Notes under the pieces: generated by a model
Told to the model about the DNA's origin: nothing
Databases searched by the model: none
The model's input: only the letters and a program-made list of their open reading frames with translations
Made by a program: the position numbers and the translations under genes
Shown here: positions 30,530-40,094 of the stretch, piece after piece
How positions within the stretch are numbered: position 1 is the first letter of the stretch
Layout of the letters: the number at the start of each line of letters is the position of its first letter
Assembly: GCF_001278805.1 (NCBI RefSeq)
Contig: NZ_CP012602.1
Coordinates: 1,890,001 to 1,954,000 of the forward strand
Direction: 5' to 3'
Length of the DNA: 64,000 nt
Origin: Bacillus sp. FJAT-18017
Lineage (GTDB): Bacteria > Bacillota > Bacilli > Bacillales > Cytobacillaceae

Positions 30530-31666
30530 ATGTCTGCTGACAAAAACAACGGAAAAAAAGAGATCTTCCGCCAAAAAATGATTGAGCGGCAGCGAGAAGC
30601 AAAAATAGTCAGGAAAATTGTCCTTGTAATAACGCTTGTTGCAATTGTGCTTGCGCTGGCAATTGGCGGCGGTGGATACTTATATGTCAAATCTGCGCTA
30701 GAACCAGTTGATCCATCGAGCAAGGAAACGAAGAATGTCGTCATTCCTATTGGGTCTTCGGTAACAGGGATTGCGAACGAGCTCGAGAAAAACGGAATTA
30801 TTAAAAACGCTCGTATTTTTAAATATTATGTCAAATTTAAAAATGAGTCAGGCTTTATGGCTGGGGAATACAAAATGACCCCAGCGATGACGATTCCAAA
30901 CATTATCAAAAGCTTAAAAACAGGTAAAGTTGTTATGCCTGAAAAATTCCGGTTAGCCATTCCAGAAGGTATGCAGCTTACAAAAATTGCTGCAGCTATT
31001 GCAAAAGCTTCAGGTGAATCTCAGGAATCTGTTTTTAAAACGTTGAATAACCGCGAGTATATCACTAAGTTAATGGTGAAGTATCCAGACTTGCTGACAA
31101 AAGATATCCTCAATAAAGATATAAAGTATCCGCTTGAGGGATATTTGTATCCGGCAACGTATCCAATTTACAAGGAAAAACCAACTGTTGATGAATTGGT
31201 TACTATGATGCTTGAAAAAACTCAGTCTGTTTTGGCTGAATATAATCAAATTCGCCAGGAAAAGAAAATTTCTACTCACCAGCTGCTGACGATGGCTTCA
31301 CTCATTGAAGAAGAAGCAACTGAAAAGGTTGACCGTAATCGAATCTCAAGTGTATTTTATAATCGGATAGAAGCCGGCATGCCGCTGCAAACAGACCCGA
31401 CTGTTCTTTATGCACAAGGAGAGCACAAGGACCGTGTCCTTTATAAAGACCTGGAGGTGGACTCCCCTTATAACACTTATAAACATCGAGGACTTCCGCC
31501 AGGCCCGATCGCCAATGCTGGTAAAATGTCGATTGAAGCAGCATTGAATCCAGAGGATACAAAATTCTATTATTTCCTTGCTGCTAAAGATGGGAAAGTT
31601 TATTTTTCAAAAACGCTTCAGGAACATAACAAACTGAAAGCGCAGCATATCACCAATAATAATTAA
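30530..31666 (+). CDS. mltG: Endolytic murein transglycosylase MltG
   Basis: MltG cuts newly made glycan strands at the membrane and helps set their length. The 378-residue protein has a short basic cytoplasmic N-terminus, one membrane span (about residues 28-48, IVLVITLVAIVLALAIGGG), a LysM-like region (IPIGSSVTGIANELEKNGII) and the YceG catalytic domain with the conserved glutamate in SLIEEEATE (near 257). The start at ATG 30530 follows AGGAGGGG; the longer frame from 30482 crosses that site. B. subtilis yrrL is the homologue. Confidence 0.94.
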   Translation: MSADKNNGKKEIFRQKMIERQREAKIVRKIVLVITLVAIVLALAIGGGGYLYVKSALEPVDPSSKETKNVVIPIGSSVTGIANELEKNGIIKNARIFKYYVKFKNESGFMAGEYKMTPAMTIPNIIKSLKTGKVVMPEKFRLAIPEGMQLTKIAAAIAKASGESQESVFKTLNNREYITKLMVKYPDLLTKDILNKDIKYPLEGYLYPATYPIYKEKPTVDELVTMMLEKTQSVLAEYNQIRQEKKISTHQLLTMASLIEEEATEKVDRNRISSVFYNRIEAGMPLQTDPTVLYAQGEHKDRVLYKDLEVDSPYNTYKHRGLPPGPIANAGKMSIEAALNPEDTKFYYFLAAKDGKVYFSKTLQEHNKLKAQHITNNN

Positions 31667-31672
31667 TTCCAG

Positions 31673-31700
31673 GCCGGGGAAAGCATAGATTTTCCCCGGC
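31673..31700 (+). terminator. Hairpin downstream of mltG
   Basis: GCCGGGGAA pairs with TTCCCCGGC. The T tract is poor, so termination may be partial. Confidence 0.5.
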
Positions 31701-31908
31701 TCTTATGGTAAAATGGTTCAGGATTTAAGCATGGCGATTTCGTCATGGCAAGTTAAGCGAAAGCGAAGAGGGACTTGTTCCCGATTATCGAGTATAGCGT
31801 CAATTACAGCATACAATGAATGAGGCCCTCTGTGGTCCATGGACAGTTTGCTGTGAACGCTATTTTTTCGTGTTTAAGGCTACAACCCGTAAAGTTGAGG
31901 TGGATCAC

Positions 31909-32550
31909 TTGTTGGATAAAAAACTGCAGGCATATTTAGAGAGCCTTCTTCCTTCCAGGGAAGGTTTATTCTCTGAAATGGAAGATTTCGCTGGTGTTAA
32001 CCATGTACCGATCATGGAGCCGACCGGGATGGAAGCATTGCTCCAGGTCCTGAGGATTTTGAAGCCTGAACGGATCCTTGAAATAGGAACAGCAATTGGT
32101 TATTCAGCATTGCGAATGGCAGAAGCAATACCTGATGCAAGGGTGGTCACGATTGAACGGGATGAAGAACGGTTTCGGCTTGCCCTGAATTATATTGACA
32201 AGAGCGGTTATAAGGCGAGGGTACATCCTATTTTAGGGGATGCACTTGAGGTTTCAGATAAAGTAAGCGGATTTGCACCATTCGACGCATTATTCATTGA
32301 TGCTGCCAAAGGGCAATATCAGAAATTTTTTGCTTTGTATGAACCCTATTTGCGCACAGGAGGGGTTCTTGTTACCGATAATGTCCTTTTTAAAGGGCTC
32401 GTCTATAATGAACAAAATGATAATAAGAGGCTGGCTAAGCTGGCTGAAAAAATACATGGCTACAATCTATGGCTCACCAGCCAGGAAGGCTTTGAAACAA
32501 CCATCCTTCCGATTGGTGATGGGGTGGCCATAAGTTATAAAAGAGGGTGA
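31909..32550 (+). CDS. trmR: tRNA 5-hydroxyuridine methyltransferase TrmR (YrrM)
   Basis: TrmR methylates ho5U34 of tRNA to mo5U34 using S-adenosylmethionine. The roughly 213-residue protein is an O-methyltransferase of the COMT-like family with motif I ILEIGTAIGYSA and FDALFIDAAKGQYQKFF. The start is uncertain: GAGGTGG (31897-31903) is followed by TTG at 31909 and 31912, and the upstream 31 codons of the open frame look non-coding (Cys- and Trp-rich and lacking family similarity). The two following U32 genes are the hydroxylation partners, so the set makes mo5U34. Confidence 0.87.
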   Translation: MLDKKLQAYLESLLPSREGLFSEMEDFAGVNHVPIMEPTGMEALLQVLRILKPERILEIGTAIGYSALRMAEAIPDARVVTIERDEERFRLALNYIDKSGYKARVHPILGDALEVSDKVSGFAPFDALFIDAAKGQYQKFFALYEPYLRTGGVLVTDNVLFKGLVYNEQNDNKRLAKLAEKIHGYNLWLTSQEGFETTILPIGDGVAISYKRG

Positions 32551-32555
32551 AAAAT

Positions 32556-33485
32556 TTGAAAAAGCCTGAATTGCTCGTTACACCAACAAGCGTTCAAGAT
32601 ATTCTGCCTCTAGCTGATGCAGGCGCAGATGCCTTTGTCATCGGGGAACAGCGTTATGCCCTTAGGCTCGCCGGGGAATTCAGTCGGGAAGAGGTAAAAG
32701 AGGCTATCGAGCTTGCCCATTCGAAAGGGAAAAAAGCGTATGTGTCCATGAATGCCATTTTTCATAATGAAAAAGTGGACGAGTTGGCAGACTACTTGAA
32801 ATTTGTTAAAGAAGCAGATGCTGACGCGGTTTTGTTCGGTGACCCGGCTGTGTTAATGGCGGCGCGTGAAGTAACTCCTGATTTGCAGCTTCATTGGAAT
32901 ACAGAAACAACAGCAACCAACTGGTATACCTGCAATTATTGGGGGAGAAAAGGCGCGAAACGTGCTGTGTTGGCCAGGGAAATAAACATGGACGCTATCG
33001 TCGAGATTAAGGAAAAAGCTGAGGTTGAAATAGAAGTCCAGGTCCATGGGATGAGCTGCATGTTCCAGTCAAAGCGTTCATTATTAGGAAATTATTTTCT
33101 GTACCAAGGCAAAACAATGGAAATTCAGAACAGCAAACTAAGCAAGGATATGTTTCTCCATGACAAGGAGAGAGGTACAAAGTATCCGATTTTCGAAGAC
33201 GCCAATGGTACGCATATCATGAGCCCTAATGATATCTGTATTATTGATGAACTTCAGGATATGCTTGAGGCCGGTGTCGATTCTTTTAAAATTGACGGCA
33301 TATTAAAGTCTCCAGAGTACATCATTGAAGTGACCCGTTTGTATCGAAAAGCTATCGATCTTTATTTTGAGGATGCGGATTTGTACGAAGATGCAAAGGA
33401 TGAGCTGCTTGAAGAAGTTGAAAGAATCCAGCCTTCTTCAAGGCCGCTGGATACCGGGTTTTTCTTCAAGGAAACAGTTTATTGA
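32556..33485 (+). CDS. trhP1: U32-family tRNA hydroxylation protein, TrhP1-like (YrrN)
   Basis: This 309-residue protein has the peptidase U32 fold (MKKPELLVTPTSVQDILP, EVQVHGMSC) but no typical protease catalytic set. YrrN/YrrO of B. subtilis are known as TrhP1/TrhP2 and form 5-hydroxyuridine at tRNA position 34 from prephenate. This paralogue lacks the Cys cluster seen in the next gene. TTG 32556 was chosen because GAGGGTG lies upstream and the family-like N-terminus then begins there. It follows trmR directly. Confidence 0.85.
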   Translation: MKKPELLVTPTSVQDILPLADAGADAFVIGEQRYALRLAGEFSREEVKEAIELAHSKGKKAYVSMNAIFHNEKVDELADYLKFVKEADADAVLFGDPAVLMAAREVTPDLQLHWNTETTATNWYTCNYWGRKGAKRAVLAREINMDAIVEIKEKAEVEIEVQVHGMSCMFQSKRSLLGNYFLYQGKTMEIQNSKLSKDMFLHDKERGTKYPIFEDANGTHIMSPNDICIIDELQDMLEAGVDSFKIDGILKSPEYIIEVTRLYRKAIDLYFEDADLYEDAKDELLEEVERIQPSSRPLDTGFFFKETVY

Positions 33486-33525
33486 TCTTATAGTTTTAAA
33501 CTAGCTGAAAAGGAGGTATATGGCC

Positions 33526-34794
33526 ATGAGTGCAGTAAAAGATCGAATTTCCGAAATCATTAATGGAAAGCGGGTTATTGTAAAAAAACCCGAGCTGCTC
33601 GCCCCAGCCGGAAACCTTGAAAAACTTAAAGTTGCCGTCCATTACGGAGCCGATGCCGTCTTTATCGGTGGCCAGGAATATGGCCTCCGTTCGAACGCTG
33701 ATAACTTTACATTTGAAGAAATGAAAGAAGGCGTAGAGTTCGCCAAACAATATGGCGCTAAAATATATGTTACTACTAATATTTTTGCCCATAATGAAAA
33801 TATTGATGGTCTTGAAGAGTATATGATGGGGTTAAAGGAAGCTGGTGTGGCAGGTATTATTGTTGCCGATCCGCTTATCATCGAAACGTGCCGAAGGATT
33901 GCTCCTGAAATTGAGGTGCATTTAAGTACACAGCAATCACTTTCCAACTGGAAGGCAATTCAATTCTGGCAGGAAGAAGGATTGGAACGGGTCGTGCTTG
34001 CACGTGAAACTAGCGCCGAAGAAATCAGGGAAATGAAAGAAAAGGTCGATATCGAAATTGAAACTTTTATCCACGGCGCAATGTGTATAGCCTATTCTGG
34101 CCGCTGTACACTGAGCAATCACATGACTGCACGGGATTCAAACCGTGGCGGCTGCTGCCAGTCATGCCGTTGGGATTATGACCTGTATAAGCTTGATGGT
34201 GAGAGTGAAACGGCGTTATTCGGTGAAAACGATGCTCCTTTTGCAATGAGCCCAAAGGATTTAAACCTTCTTCAGTCTATACCACAAATGATTGAATTGG
34301 GGATTGACAGCCTGAAAATCGAAGGCCGGATGAAGTCCATCCATTATATAGCAACCGTAGTCAGTGTATACCGGAAGCTGATTGATTCTTATTGTGAAGA
34401 TCCTGATAACTTCACGATCAAGGAAGAATGGATAGAAGAGCTCGACAAGTGCGCGAATCGGGAGACCGCACCAGCATTTTTTGAAGGTGTCCCCGGGTAT
34501 AAAGAGCAAATGTTTGGCAATCATACCAAAAAGACCAAGTTCGACTTTGTTGGACTTGTCCTAGGTTATGACGAAGAGACCAAAATCGTCACACTTCAGC
34601 AAAGGAACTTTTTTAAGCCTGGGGATGAAGTTGAATTTTTTGGGCCAGAAATAGAGAATTTTAATACAGTCATTGAAAAAATTTGGGATGAGGATGGGCT
34701 GGAGCTTGATGCTGCCCGCCATCCGCTACAAATTGTTAAGTTTAGGCTGGACAAGCCGGTCTACCCAAACAACATGATGCGGAAGGAGAAATAA
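33526..34794 (+). CDS. trhP2: U32-family tRNA hydroxylation protein, TrhP2-like (YrrO)
   Basis: The 422-residue U32 protein has the full signature [16 protein letters not shown] and then [11 protein letters not shown], so four cysteines are spaced as expected for an Fe-S cluster. It is predicted to make ho5U34 together with trhP1. The C-terminal extension ([30 protein letters not shown]) is the usual beta-rich U32 domain. AGGAGGT is spaced properly for ATG 33526; ATG 33520 would be only two bases from it. udk follows after one base. Confidence 0.88.
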   Translation: MSAVKDRISEIINGKRVIVKKPELLAPAGNLEKLKVAVHYGADAVFIGGQEYGLRSNADNFTFEEMKEGVEFAKQYGAKIYVTTNIFAHNENIDGLEEYMMGLKEAGVAGIIVADPLIIETCRRIAPEIEVHLSTQQSLSNWKAIQFWQEEGLERVVLARETSAEEIREMKEKVDIEIETFIHGAMCIAYSGRCTLSNHMTARDSNRGGCCQSCRWDYDLYKLDGESETALFGENDAPFAMSPKDLNLLQSIPQMIELGIDSLKIEGRMKSIHYIATVVSVYRKLIDSYCEDPDNFTIKEEWIEELDKCANRETAPAFFEGVPGYKEQMFGNHTKKTKFDFVGLVLGYDEETKIVTLQQRNFFKPGDEVEFFGPEIENFNTVIEKIWDEDGLELDAARHPLQIVKFRLDKPVYPNNMMRKEK

Positions 34795-34795
34795 T

Positions 34796-35431
34796 ATGGA
34801 TCGCAAACCAGTTGTAATCGGGGTTGCCGGAGGTTCGGGTTCTGGGAAAACATCTGTAACAAAGGCGATATTCGATAGCTTTAAGGGACATTCCATCCTA
34901 ATGATTGAGCAGGATTATTATTATAAAGATCAGAGCGGTCTCCCATTTGAGGAAAGGCTTAAGACAAATTATGACCATCCGCTCGCTTTCGATAATGATT
35001 TGCTCATAGAGCATATTGAAAAATTGCTGGCAAGGGAACCAATTGAAAAGCCTGTTTATGATTATTCGCTTCATACAAGGTCCAGCCAAGTGATTCATGT
35101 TGAACCCAAGGATGTTATCATCTTGGAAGGAATTTTAATTCTGGAAGATGAACGGCTTCGAAATCTGATGGACATTAAACTATTCGTTGATACAGATGCG
35201 GATATCCGGATTTTGAGAAGGCTTCAGCGTGATATCAAAGAGCGCGGCAGAACTGTCGAGTCAGTTATCGAGCAGTATGTCAATGTTGTCAGGCCGATGC
35301 ATAACCAATTCGTCGAACCGACAAAACGCTATGCGGATGTCATCATTCCAGAAGGCGGCCACAACTATGTAGCCATCGATTTAATGGTTACTAAAATTCA
35401 AACTATTCTTGAACAAAAGTCTATTTTATGA
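34796..35431 (+). CDS. udk: Uridine kinase
   Basis: This enzyme phosphorylates uridine and cytidine in pyrimidine salvage. The 211-residue protein shows the P-loop [10 protein letters not shown] near residue 12, the substrate-binding YDHPLAFD motif and [17 protein letters not shown] lies at the end of trhP2 and serves as the ribosome-binding site, so translation is coupled. Two copies of an interspersed repeat follow. Confidence 0.97.
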   Translation: MDRKPVVIGVAGGSGSGKTSVTKAIFDSFKGHSILMIEQDYYYKDQSGLPFEERLKTNYDHPLAFDNDLLIEHIEKLLAREPIEKPVYDYSLHTRSSQVIHVEPKDVIILEGILILEDERLRNLMDIKLFVDTDADIRILRRLQRDIKERGRTVESVIEQYVNVVRPMHNQFVEPTKRYADVIIPEGGHNYVAIDLMVTKIQTILEQKSIL

Positions 35432-35450
35432 AACAATAGCATAAATAAAG

Positions 35451-35597
35451 AAAAGCGGAAGCATCCGGTTAGCGCCGTATGGCCTGGAGGGCCCCGTAGG
35501 AGATAAAGGAAACACGATGAACGAAGTGAATCGATGTTGACTTATCGTAACGAGGGGACCGAAGGACACTAGGCGCTGGATGCTGCAGCTGGACAAG
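35451..35597 (-). repeat. MITE-like interspersed repeat, copy D
   Basis: This is the reverse orientation of the family described at 4166. It begins AAAAGCGGAAGCATCC and ends GGATGCTGCAGCTGGAC, so its ends are complementary. Confidence 0.85.
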
Positions 35598-35598
35598 G

Positions 35599-35748
35599 AA
35601 AAGCGGAAGCATCCGTTCAGCGCCGTATGGCCTGGAGGGCCCCGACATGAGATAAAGGAAACACGAAGAGCCCCTAAGGGCGATTCGATGTTGACTTATC
35701 ATAGTGAGGGGTCTGAAGGACACTAGGCGTTGGATGCTGCAGCTGGAC
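35599..35748 (-). repeat. MITE-like interspersed repeat, copy E, tandem to copy D
   Basis: This second copy follows directly and is about 85-90% identical to copy D by eye. The internal loop differs (GAGCCCCTAAGGGC in place of the GATGAACGAAGTG part). Confidence 0.85.
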
Positions 35749-35909
35749 AGAGAAAACCGGAAGCGTTTACGTTTCCTCAACTCAATTACGTAAAATATAG
35801 GTTGCGCGCGCCCTTAACAAGAGCGCGCTTGCTATCTGTTTTACAGAAAAATACTACATAAAAAGACCGCACACAACAGGTCGTGCAGAGATTATAAGGA
35901 GTGAACATT

Positions 35910-36386
35910 TTGGCACAAGAAAAAGTATTTCCAATGACACAGGCAGGCAAAGATAAGCTTGTTCAAGAACTTGAACATCTAAAGACTGTTAAACGTAAAG
36001 AAGTGGTTGAGAGAATTAAAATCGCACGGAGCTTTGGCGACTTGTCCGAGAACTCAGAGTACGATTCAGCAAAGGAAGAGCAAGCCTTTGTTGAAGGACG
36101 AATCACTACTCTTGAAAATATGATCCGCAATGCAAAAATCATTGTTGAGAGTGAAATTACCGGCGATGCGGTTTCCTTGGGACGCAGTGTGACTTTCGTT
36201 GAATTGCCTGATGGCGAGGAAGAAACATACTCAATCGTGGGAAGCGCAGAAGCAGATCCATTCGAAGGGAAAATCTCGAATGATTCTCCAATCGCTCGGA
36301 GCCTGATGGGCAAGAAGGTTGGAGATGTTGTTTCTGTTCAGACACCAGGCGGAGAAATGACAGTAAAGATCACATTAATCAAATAA
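35910..36386 (+). CDS. greA: Transcription elongation factor GreA
   Basis: GreA rescues backtracked RNA polymerase by stimulating transcript cleavage. The 158-residue protein has the N-terminal coiled coil with the acidic tip ([20 protein letters not shown]) and the C-terminal FKBP-like domain ([21 protein letters not shown]). The start is TTG 35910 with AAGGAGTG upstream; it gives [14 protein letters not shown], the usual N-terminus. Its terminator overlaps the ribosome-binding site of the next gene. Confidence 0.96.
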   Translation: MAQEKVFPMTQAGKDKLVQELEHLKTVKRKEVVERIKIARSFGDLSENSEYDSAKEEQAFVEGRITTLENMIRNAKIIVESEITGDAVSLGRSVTFVELPDGEEETYSIVGSAEADPFEGKISNDSPIARSLMGKKVGDVVSVQTPGGEMTVKITLIK

Positions 36387-36420
36387 CCAGACCATTGTTT
36401 AAGGTTTGAAATTAGGGCAT

Positions 36421-36451
36421 CTCGTCAAAGCTTTTGACGAGGTGTTTTTTT
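36421..36451 (+). terminator. greA terminator containing the pbpI ribosome-binding site
   Basis: The 9 bp stem CTCGTCAAA/TTTGACGAG with a three-base loop is followed by GTG and seven T (36445-36451). The GAGGTG used by pbpI (36439-36444) starts in the last three bases of the 3' arm, and the pbpI ATG follows the T run directly. Confidence 0.85.
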
Positions 36452-38212
36452 ATGTGGAAAAAGCGGGCAGCAAGAATGCTGTATTTTTATATGGTTATAT
36501 TTCTGATATTGGCAGGCAGACTAGTTCAAATTCAATTATGGGAACCTGAAAGCTTTTCATCACATCATATCAATCTTCTTGAAGAAAGTGTCAGGCAGCG
36601 GTCACAGGAATTAGTGATCGATGATGGGCGCGGCAGGATTCTTGACCGAAAAGGGGAATCGATGACGCATGAGGATTTATCCGTTTTAATTCTTTTCCCT
36701 TTTTTAAAAAATGCTTCATGGCCAGTGGAAAAAGTGGCCAATGCAGTTGGAGTAGAGGAAAATGAAATTCTTCAAGCTGTCAAACAGGCAAAAGCGCCTT
36801 TTGCTTTAGGGGAACCTAAACCGCTATCCTTGACATCTTCACAAGTTCAATTAATTAATTCATTAAAAATACCTGGTGTATTTGCAGTCGAAAAGAAATT
36901 TGAAAAACAGGATGCGGTTGCAAAACAACTAATTGGTGTGCTGGGAGAGAATGAAACCGAGTTAAGTAAAAGATATCCAGATCGGTCCCTCCCGCTACGG
37001 ACCCAAATAGGCATTTCTGGACTCGAAGTAAGCTTTGATGAGATTCTGGTTGCTGAAAGGAAGTCACAGCTTGTTTACCATGTCGATGGAAGCGGGAGCC
37101 CTTTATTTGGGACAAAGGTTAAGTATACAGGTATAACAAACCCCTTTTATCCGGCGAGCATAAAGACAACGATTGATTTAGATATACAAAAACAGGCTGA
37201 GCAGCTTGTTGATAAGCATGGCATTAAAAAGGGGGGCCTCATTCTTCTCGATATATCTACTAATAGCATATTGGCAACCGTATCAAGGCCAAATGTCAAT
37301 GATAAGGATCCTTTTAAAGGAAATGGCATGGTTAATCTTATGCTGAAGGAACAAATTATGGGATCCGTTTTTAAAACGGCCGTAGCAGCTGCTGCGATTG
37401 ATTATGGACTGGATGGAGAAGAAAGGCTTTACGATTGCAGCCGGACAATCGACGGTAGACCTGACCAGGTATATCAGCATGGATTGCTGGGCTTTTCGGA
37501 TAGTTTTGCGATGAGCTGTAATAATACATTTGCATCATTGGCTAAAGAGCTTATGGAGATAGACCCCAATATCCTTGAAGAATACGCAGAAAAGCTTTCT
37601 CTAACTGGTGGTGTTGGCTGGCGGGGGCATGTATTCCAGATCGCAAACTTTTCACAGTTACCTGATGAGGAAAAAGGGAGGGTATTCATCTCTGATGAAG
37701 AAAGAAACGATCGAAACTATGTTGCCCTTTCAGGAATTGGACAAAAGGAAGTAAGAGCAACCCCGCTTGCAGTCGCGAATATGATGGCCACGATAGCAAG
37801 GGGAGGAGAAAAGGAAATGGTTCGGGCTGTTTCGGAAATCACATATAAAAATGGTGCAGTTATGTATACGTTCCCTGAAAATAAACTTAATGGAGAGCAG
37901 CTTTCATCTGGAACGGCAAAGGAACTTGGGCAATTACTAAGAGAAGTTGTAGTTAATGAGAATGGGACAGGAAGGTGGTTTTCAGAGTTGCCTTATGAAG
38001 TAGCTGGTAAATCTGGAACTGCCGAAACAGGAAGGTTTAAGAACGGAAAACAGCTTCATAATAAATGGTTTGCAGGTTATTTCCCGTATAGAAATCCTCG
38101 CTTTGCACTCGTTACAGTTAATTTGGATGTGTATGGACATGAAGGTGGCGTCAACCCGCTGTTTGCCGATATGGTTACCTTTTTATCAGAGCTTAATGAT
38201 CAGGCCAACTAA
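36452..38212 (+). CDS. pbpI: Class B penicillin-binding protein (PBP4b, YrrR/PbpI-like)
   Basis: This is a predicted peptidoglycan transpeptidase of 586 residues. It has a short cytoplasmic N-terminus, one membrane anchor (about residues 9-28), a dimerisation domain (DGRGRILDRKG) and a transpeptidase domain with the three active-site motifs SVFK (Ser near 305), SCN (near 353) and KSGT (near 520). Homologues of the yrrR type are expressed in the mother cell during sporulation in B. subtilis; that role here is inferred from position between greA and yrrS. The start lies directly after the T tract of the greA terminator. Confidence 0.92.
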   Translation: MWKKRAARMLYFYMVIFLILAGRLVQIQLWEPESFSSHHINLLEESVRQRSQELVIDDGRGRILDRKGESMTHEDLSVLILFPFLKNASWPVEKVANAVGVEENEILQAVKQAKAPFALGEPKPLSLTSSQVQLINSLKIPGVFAVEKKFEKQDAVAKQLIGVLGENETELSKRYPDRSLPLRTQIGISGLEVSFDEILVAERKSQLVYHVDGSGSPLFGTKVKYTGITNPFYPASIKTTIDLDIQKQAEQLVDKHGIKKGGLILLDISTNSILATVSRPNVNDKDPFKGNGMVNLMLKEQIMGSVFKTAVAAAAIDYGLDGEERLYDCSRTIDGRPDQVYQHGLLGFSDSFAMSCNNTFASLAKELMEIDPNILEEYAEKLSLTGGVGWRGHVFQIANFSQLPDEEKGRVFISDEERNDRNYVALSGIGQKEVRATPLAVANMMATIARGGEKEMVRAVSEITYKNGAVMYTFPENKLNGEQLSSGTAKELGQLLREVVVNENGTGRWFSELPYEVAGKSGTAETGRFKNGKQLHNKWFAGYFPYRNPRFALVTVNLDVYGHEGGVNPLFADMVTFLSELNDQAN

Positions 38213-38366
38213 AAAATGGTCTAAAGGGTACCTAACCTAAGCGGAGTAGCGCGAGGATTATCCCCTATATTGATAGTGGGAAATCTAACACTTTCTGCTT
38301 TTCCTTTTCTCTTGTTTGCTTCTCATGTTAAAATAGTGACAACCTTTGCTAGGGAGGCTTTGTCCA

Positions 38367-39023
38367 ATGGAACAGGATTACACTCAAAGTACACGTTCAC
38401 GTTATCGTGCAAAAAGAAAAAAAACTAATCTTATTTTAAATAGCTTAATTGTTATTGTAATCATTGCTATTTTAGCTGTCGGGTACTCGATTTTTGCGGG
38501 AGGAAATGATGCATCTCCAAAGCCGCAAGTTCAACCGGAAACTAGTGCTTCAAATGGGACCGGCGGATCCGGGCAGAAAGAAAATCCTGCCGGAGAATCT
38601 TCTAAAGAAGATGAGCAGGAAGCTGATGAAGAAGAAGCGGATGAGCAGGAGTCCGAGAATGAAGATGCAGAACCAGTTGTTACTGAAGGCGGAAGCTCTC
38701 CCAATGTGAAGAGAACAATTGAAAATCCAGCCTGGAAACCTGTTGGAACACAGCAGACAGGGGAACATGAAGTAGTGACAGATGATAGCTCACAGGACTG
38801 GCAGGAAATGCTTGATGCCCTTTCTTATGCGATTGAAACGGATAAGAATTCAATGACAGTCTGGTGGCTTGAGCGAGATAAAAGTAACGAGGGTGCCGCA
38901 ATTGGCACTGTGAGCGCAAAAGGAAGCGATCAGGCCTATAGGGTATATATCCAATGGGTAGACGGCCAAGGGTATAAACCTGTAAAAGTTGAAGAATTAA
39001 TAGAAAACGATAAGAAATCATAG
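38367..39023 (+). CDS. yrrS: DUF1510 membrane-anchored protein YrrS
   Basis: The 218-residue protein has a basic N-terminus, one membrane span (about residues 24-43, LNSLIVIVIIAILAVGYSIF), a long very acidic low-complexity linker (KEDEQEADEEEADEQESE) and a C-terminal globular DUF1510 domain (WQEMLDALSYAIETD, AYRVYIQWVDGQGYKPVKV), expected to lie outside the membrane. Its function is unknown; it is paired with pbpI here as in B. subtilis. GGGAGG precedes the ATG at 38367. Confidence 0.9.
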   Translation: MEQDYTQSTRSRYRAKRKKTNLILNSLIVIVIIAILAVGYSIFAGGNDASPKPQVQPETSASNGTGGSGQKENPAGESSKEDEQEADEEEADEQESENEDAEPVVTEGGSSPNVKRTIENPAWKPVGTQQTGEHEVVTDDSSQDWQEMLDALSYAIETDKNSMTVWWLERDKSNEGAAIGTVSAKGSDQAYRVYIQWVDGQGYKPVKVEELIENDKKS

Positions 39024-39053
39024 CGGGTTGGCTAAAGCCATCCCCGCTTTTTT
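39022..39053. terminator. Shared terminator between yrrS and yrzA
   Basis: AGCGGG pairs with CCCGCT around an inner GGCT/AGCC pair and is followed by T8 on the plus strand. Converging yrzA ends just beyond it. Confidence 0.85.
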
Positions 39054-39263
39054 TTAGAGTTTTTTTAACTTGAAGTGAACGGCAGCAGTAAAATACGTTT
39101 GGCCGTTTTCATTTACATGCATCTGATAGTTAACAGATTGGACATGGAGCATAATTGCTTTGTTCACTTCAATTTGGGAAGCAATTTTACTTTCCAGTGT
39201 TTTTATATTAGTTGCCTCAAAAAATTCAATTTTATCCTCAAGTAGGTCAAAATGCAGATTCAT
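39054..39263 (-). CDS. yrzA: DUF2536 small protein YrzA-like
   Basis: The 69-residue protein (MNLHFDLLEDKIEFFEA at its start, FTAAVHFKLKKL at its end) matches the small YrzA/DUF2536 type found at this place in B. subtilis. Its function is unknown. ATG 39261-39263 was chosen because GGGAGTG lies directly upstream on the minus strand; the longer frame adds 38 residues without a ribosome-binding site. It is divergent from yrrT. Confidence 0.8.
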   Translation of the reverse strand: MNLHFDLLEDKIEFFEATNIKTLESKIASQIEVNKAIMLHVQSVNYQMHVNENGQTYFTAAVHFKLKKL

Positions 39264-39395
39264 TGCGTACACTCCCTTTGATTTATCCTTTTCATTGTAG
39301 CCAAAACACACACTCTCTTGCAATTCGGCAGTTGATGGATAGGTGTAATTATGATAAATTGGGAACATGGTTCGCATTAAATCATAGTATATCTA

Positions 39396-39410
39396 TAGGA
39401 ATTAGTATAT
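39396..39410 (+). promoter_or_regulatory. Candidate CymR operator upstream of yrrT
   Basis: TAGGAATTAGTATAT lies 30 bp before the yrrT start and resembles the GGAATT-containing half of CymR operators as I recall them. The B. subtilis yrrT operon is a CymR target and cymR is in this window. This is an inference. Confidence 0.35.
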
Positions 39411-39440
39411 TTAAAAATTAACTCGCGGAGAGTGAGATAA

Positions 39441-40085
39441 ATGGGCAGAGAATTTCTTGATTTATTTGAGGTGTGGGCAGATTCGTATGATGAAACTGTA
39501 GATGGCCATGACAAAGAGTATAAAGAGGTATTCCGGAATTATGAGGGCATCCTTGAGGAGGTTGCATCCCGGTCAGTTGGCCATGTGGCGGAATTTGGTG
39601 TAGGGACGGGTAATCTTACAAAAAGAATTTTGGAAAAAGGCTTGAAAGTAACCGGCATCGAACCATCTCCTGCAATGAGAAAAATTGCATTGGATAAATT
39701 GGCCGGGAAGGTAAAAATAGTGGATGGTGATTTTTTGAATTTTGAGGGAGTGGAAAAACCTGATACATTTGTAAGTACGTATGCCTTCCACCATCTAACT
39801 GATGAAGAAAAAGCAAAGGCTGTAGCCCTTTATGGAAAGATATTGCCCGTTGGTGGTAAAATAGTATTTGCTGATACTATGTATGAATCCAAAGAGGCAT
39901 TTGAAGCCGCTATTCTAGACGCAAAGGAAAAAGGGTATTACAATCTTGCTGAAGATTTGCAGCGCGAATATTACACTACAATCCCAATACTGAAGAGTAT
40001 TTTAGAAGACAACGGATTTGATACGCAGTTTTCCCGCTGCAATGAGTTTGTCTGGCTAATGGAAGGTGTAAAAATTAAAAAGTGA
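39441..40085 (+). CDS. yrrT: SAM-dependent methyltransferase YrrT
   Basis: This 214-residue class I methyltransferase has motif I VAEFGVGTGNLT near residue 53 and the following GIEPSPAMRKIA. Its substrate is not known. It is the first gene of a four-gene set (yrrT-mtnN-mccA-mccB) that recycles S-adenosylhomocysteine and homocysteine to cysteine in B. subtilis, so it is presumed to feed SAH to MtnN. GGAGAGTGAG precedes the ATG. Confidence 0.92.
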   Translation: MGREFLDLFEVWADSYDETVDGHDKEYKEVFRNYEGILEEVASRSVGHVAEFGVGTGNLTKRILEKGLKVTGIEPSPAMRKIALDKLAGKVKIVDGDFLNFEGVEKPDTFVSTYAFHHLTDEEKAKAVALYGKILPVGGKIVFADTMYESKEAFEAAILDAKEKGYYNLAEDLQREYYTTIPILKSILEDNGFDTQFSRCNEFVWLMEGVKIKK

Positions 40086-40094
40086 GGTTTACTA

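Noticed and set aside
31816..31908. N-terminal extension of trmR
   Set aside because: The first 31 residues (Cys- and Trp-rich) lack similarity to the family and no ribosome-binding site precedes 31816; GAGGTGG favours TTG 31909 or 31912.
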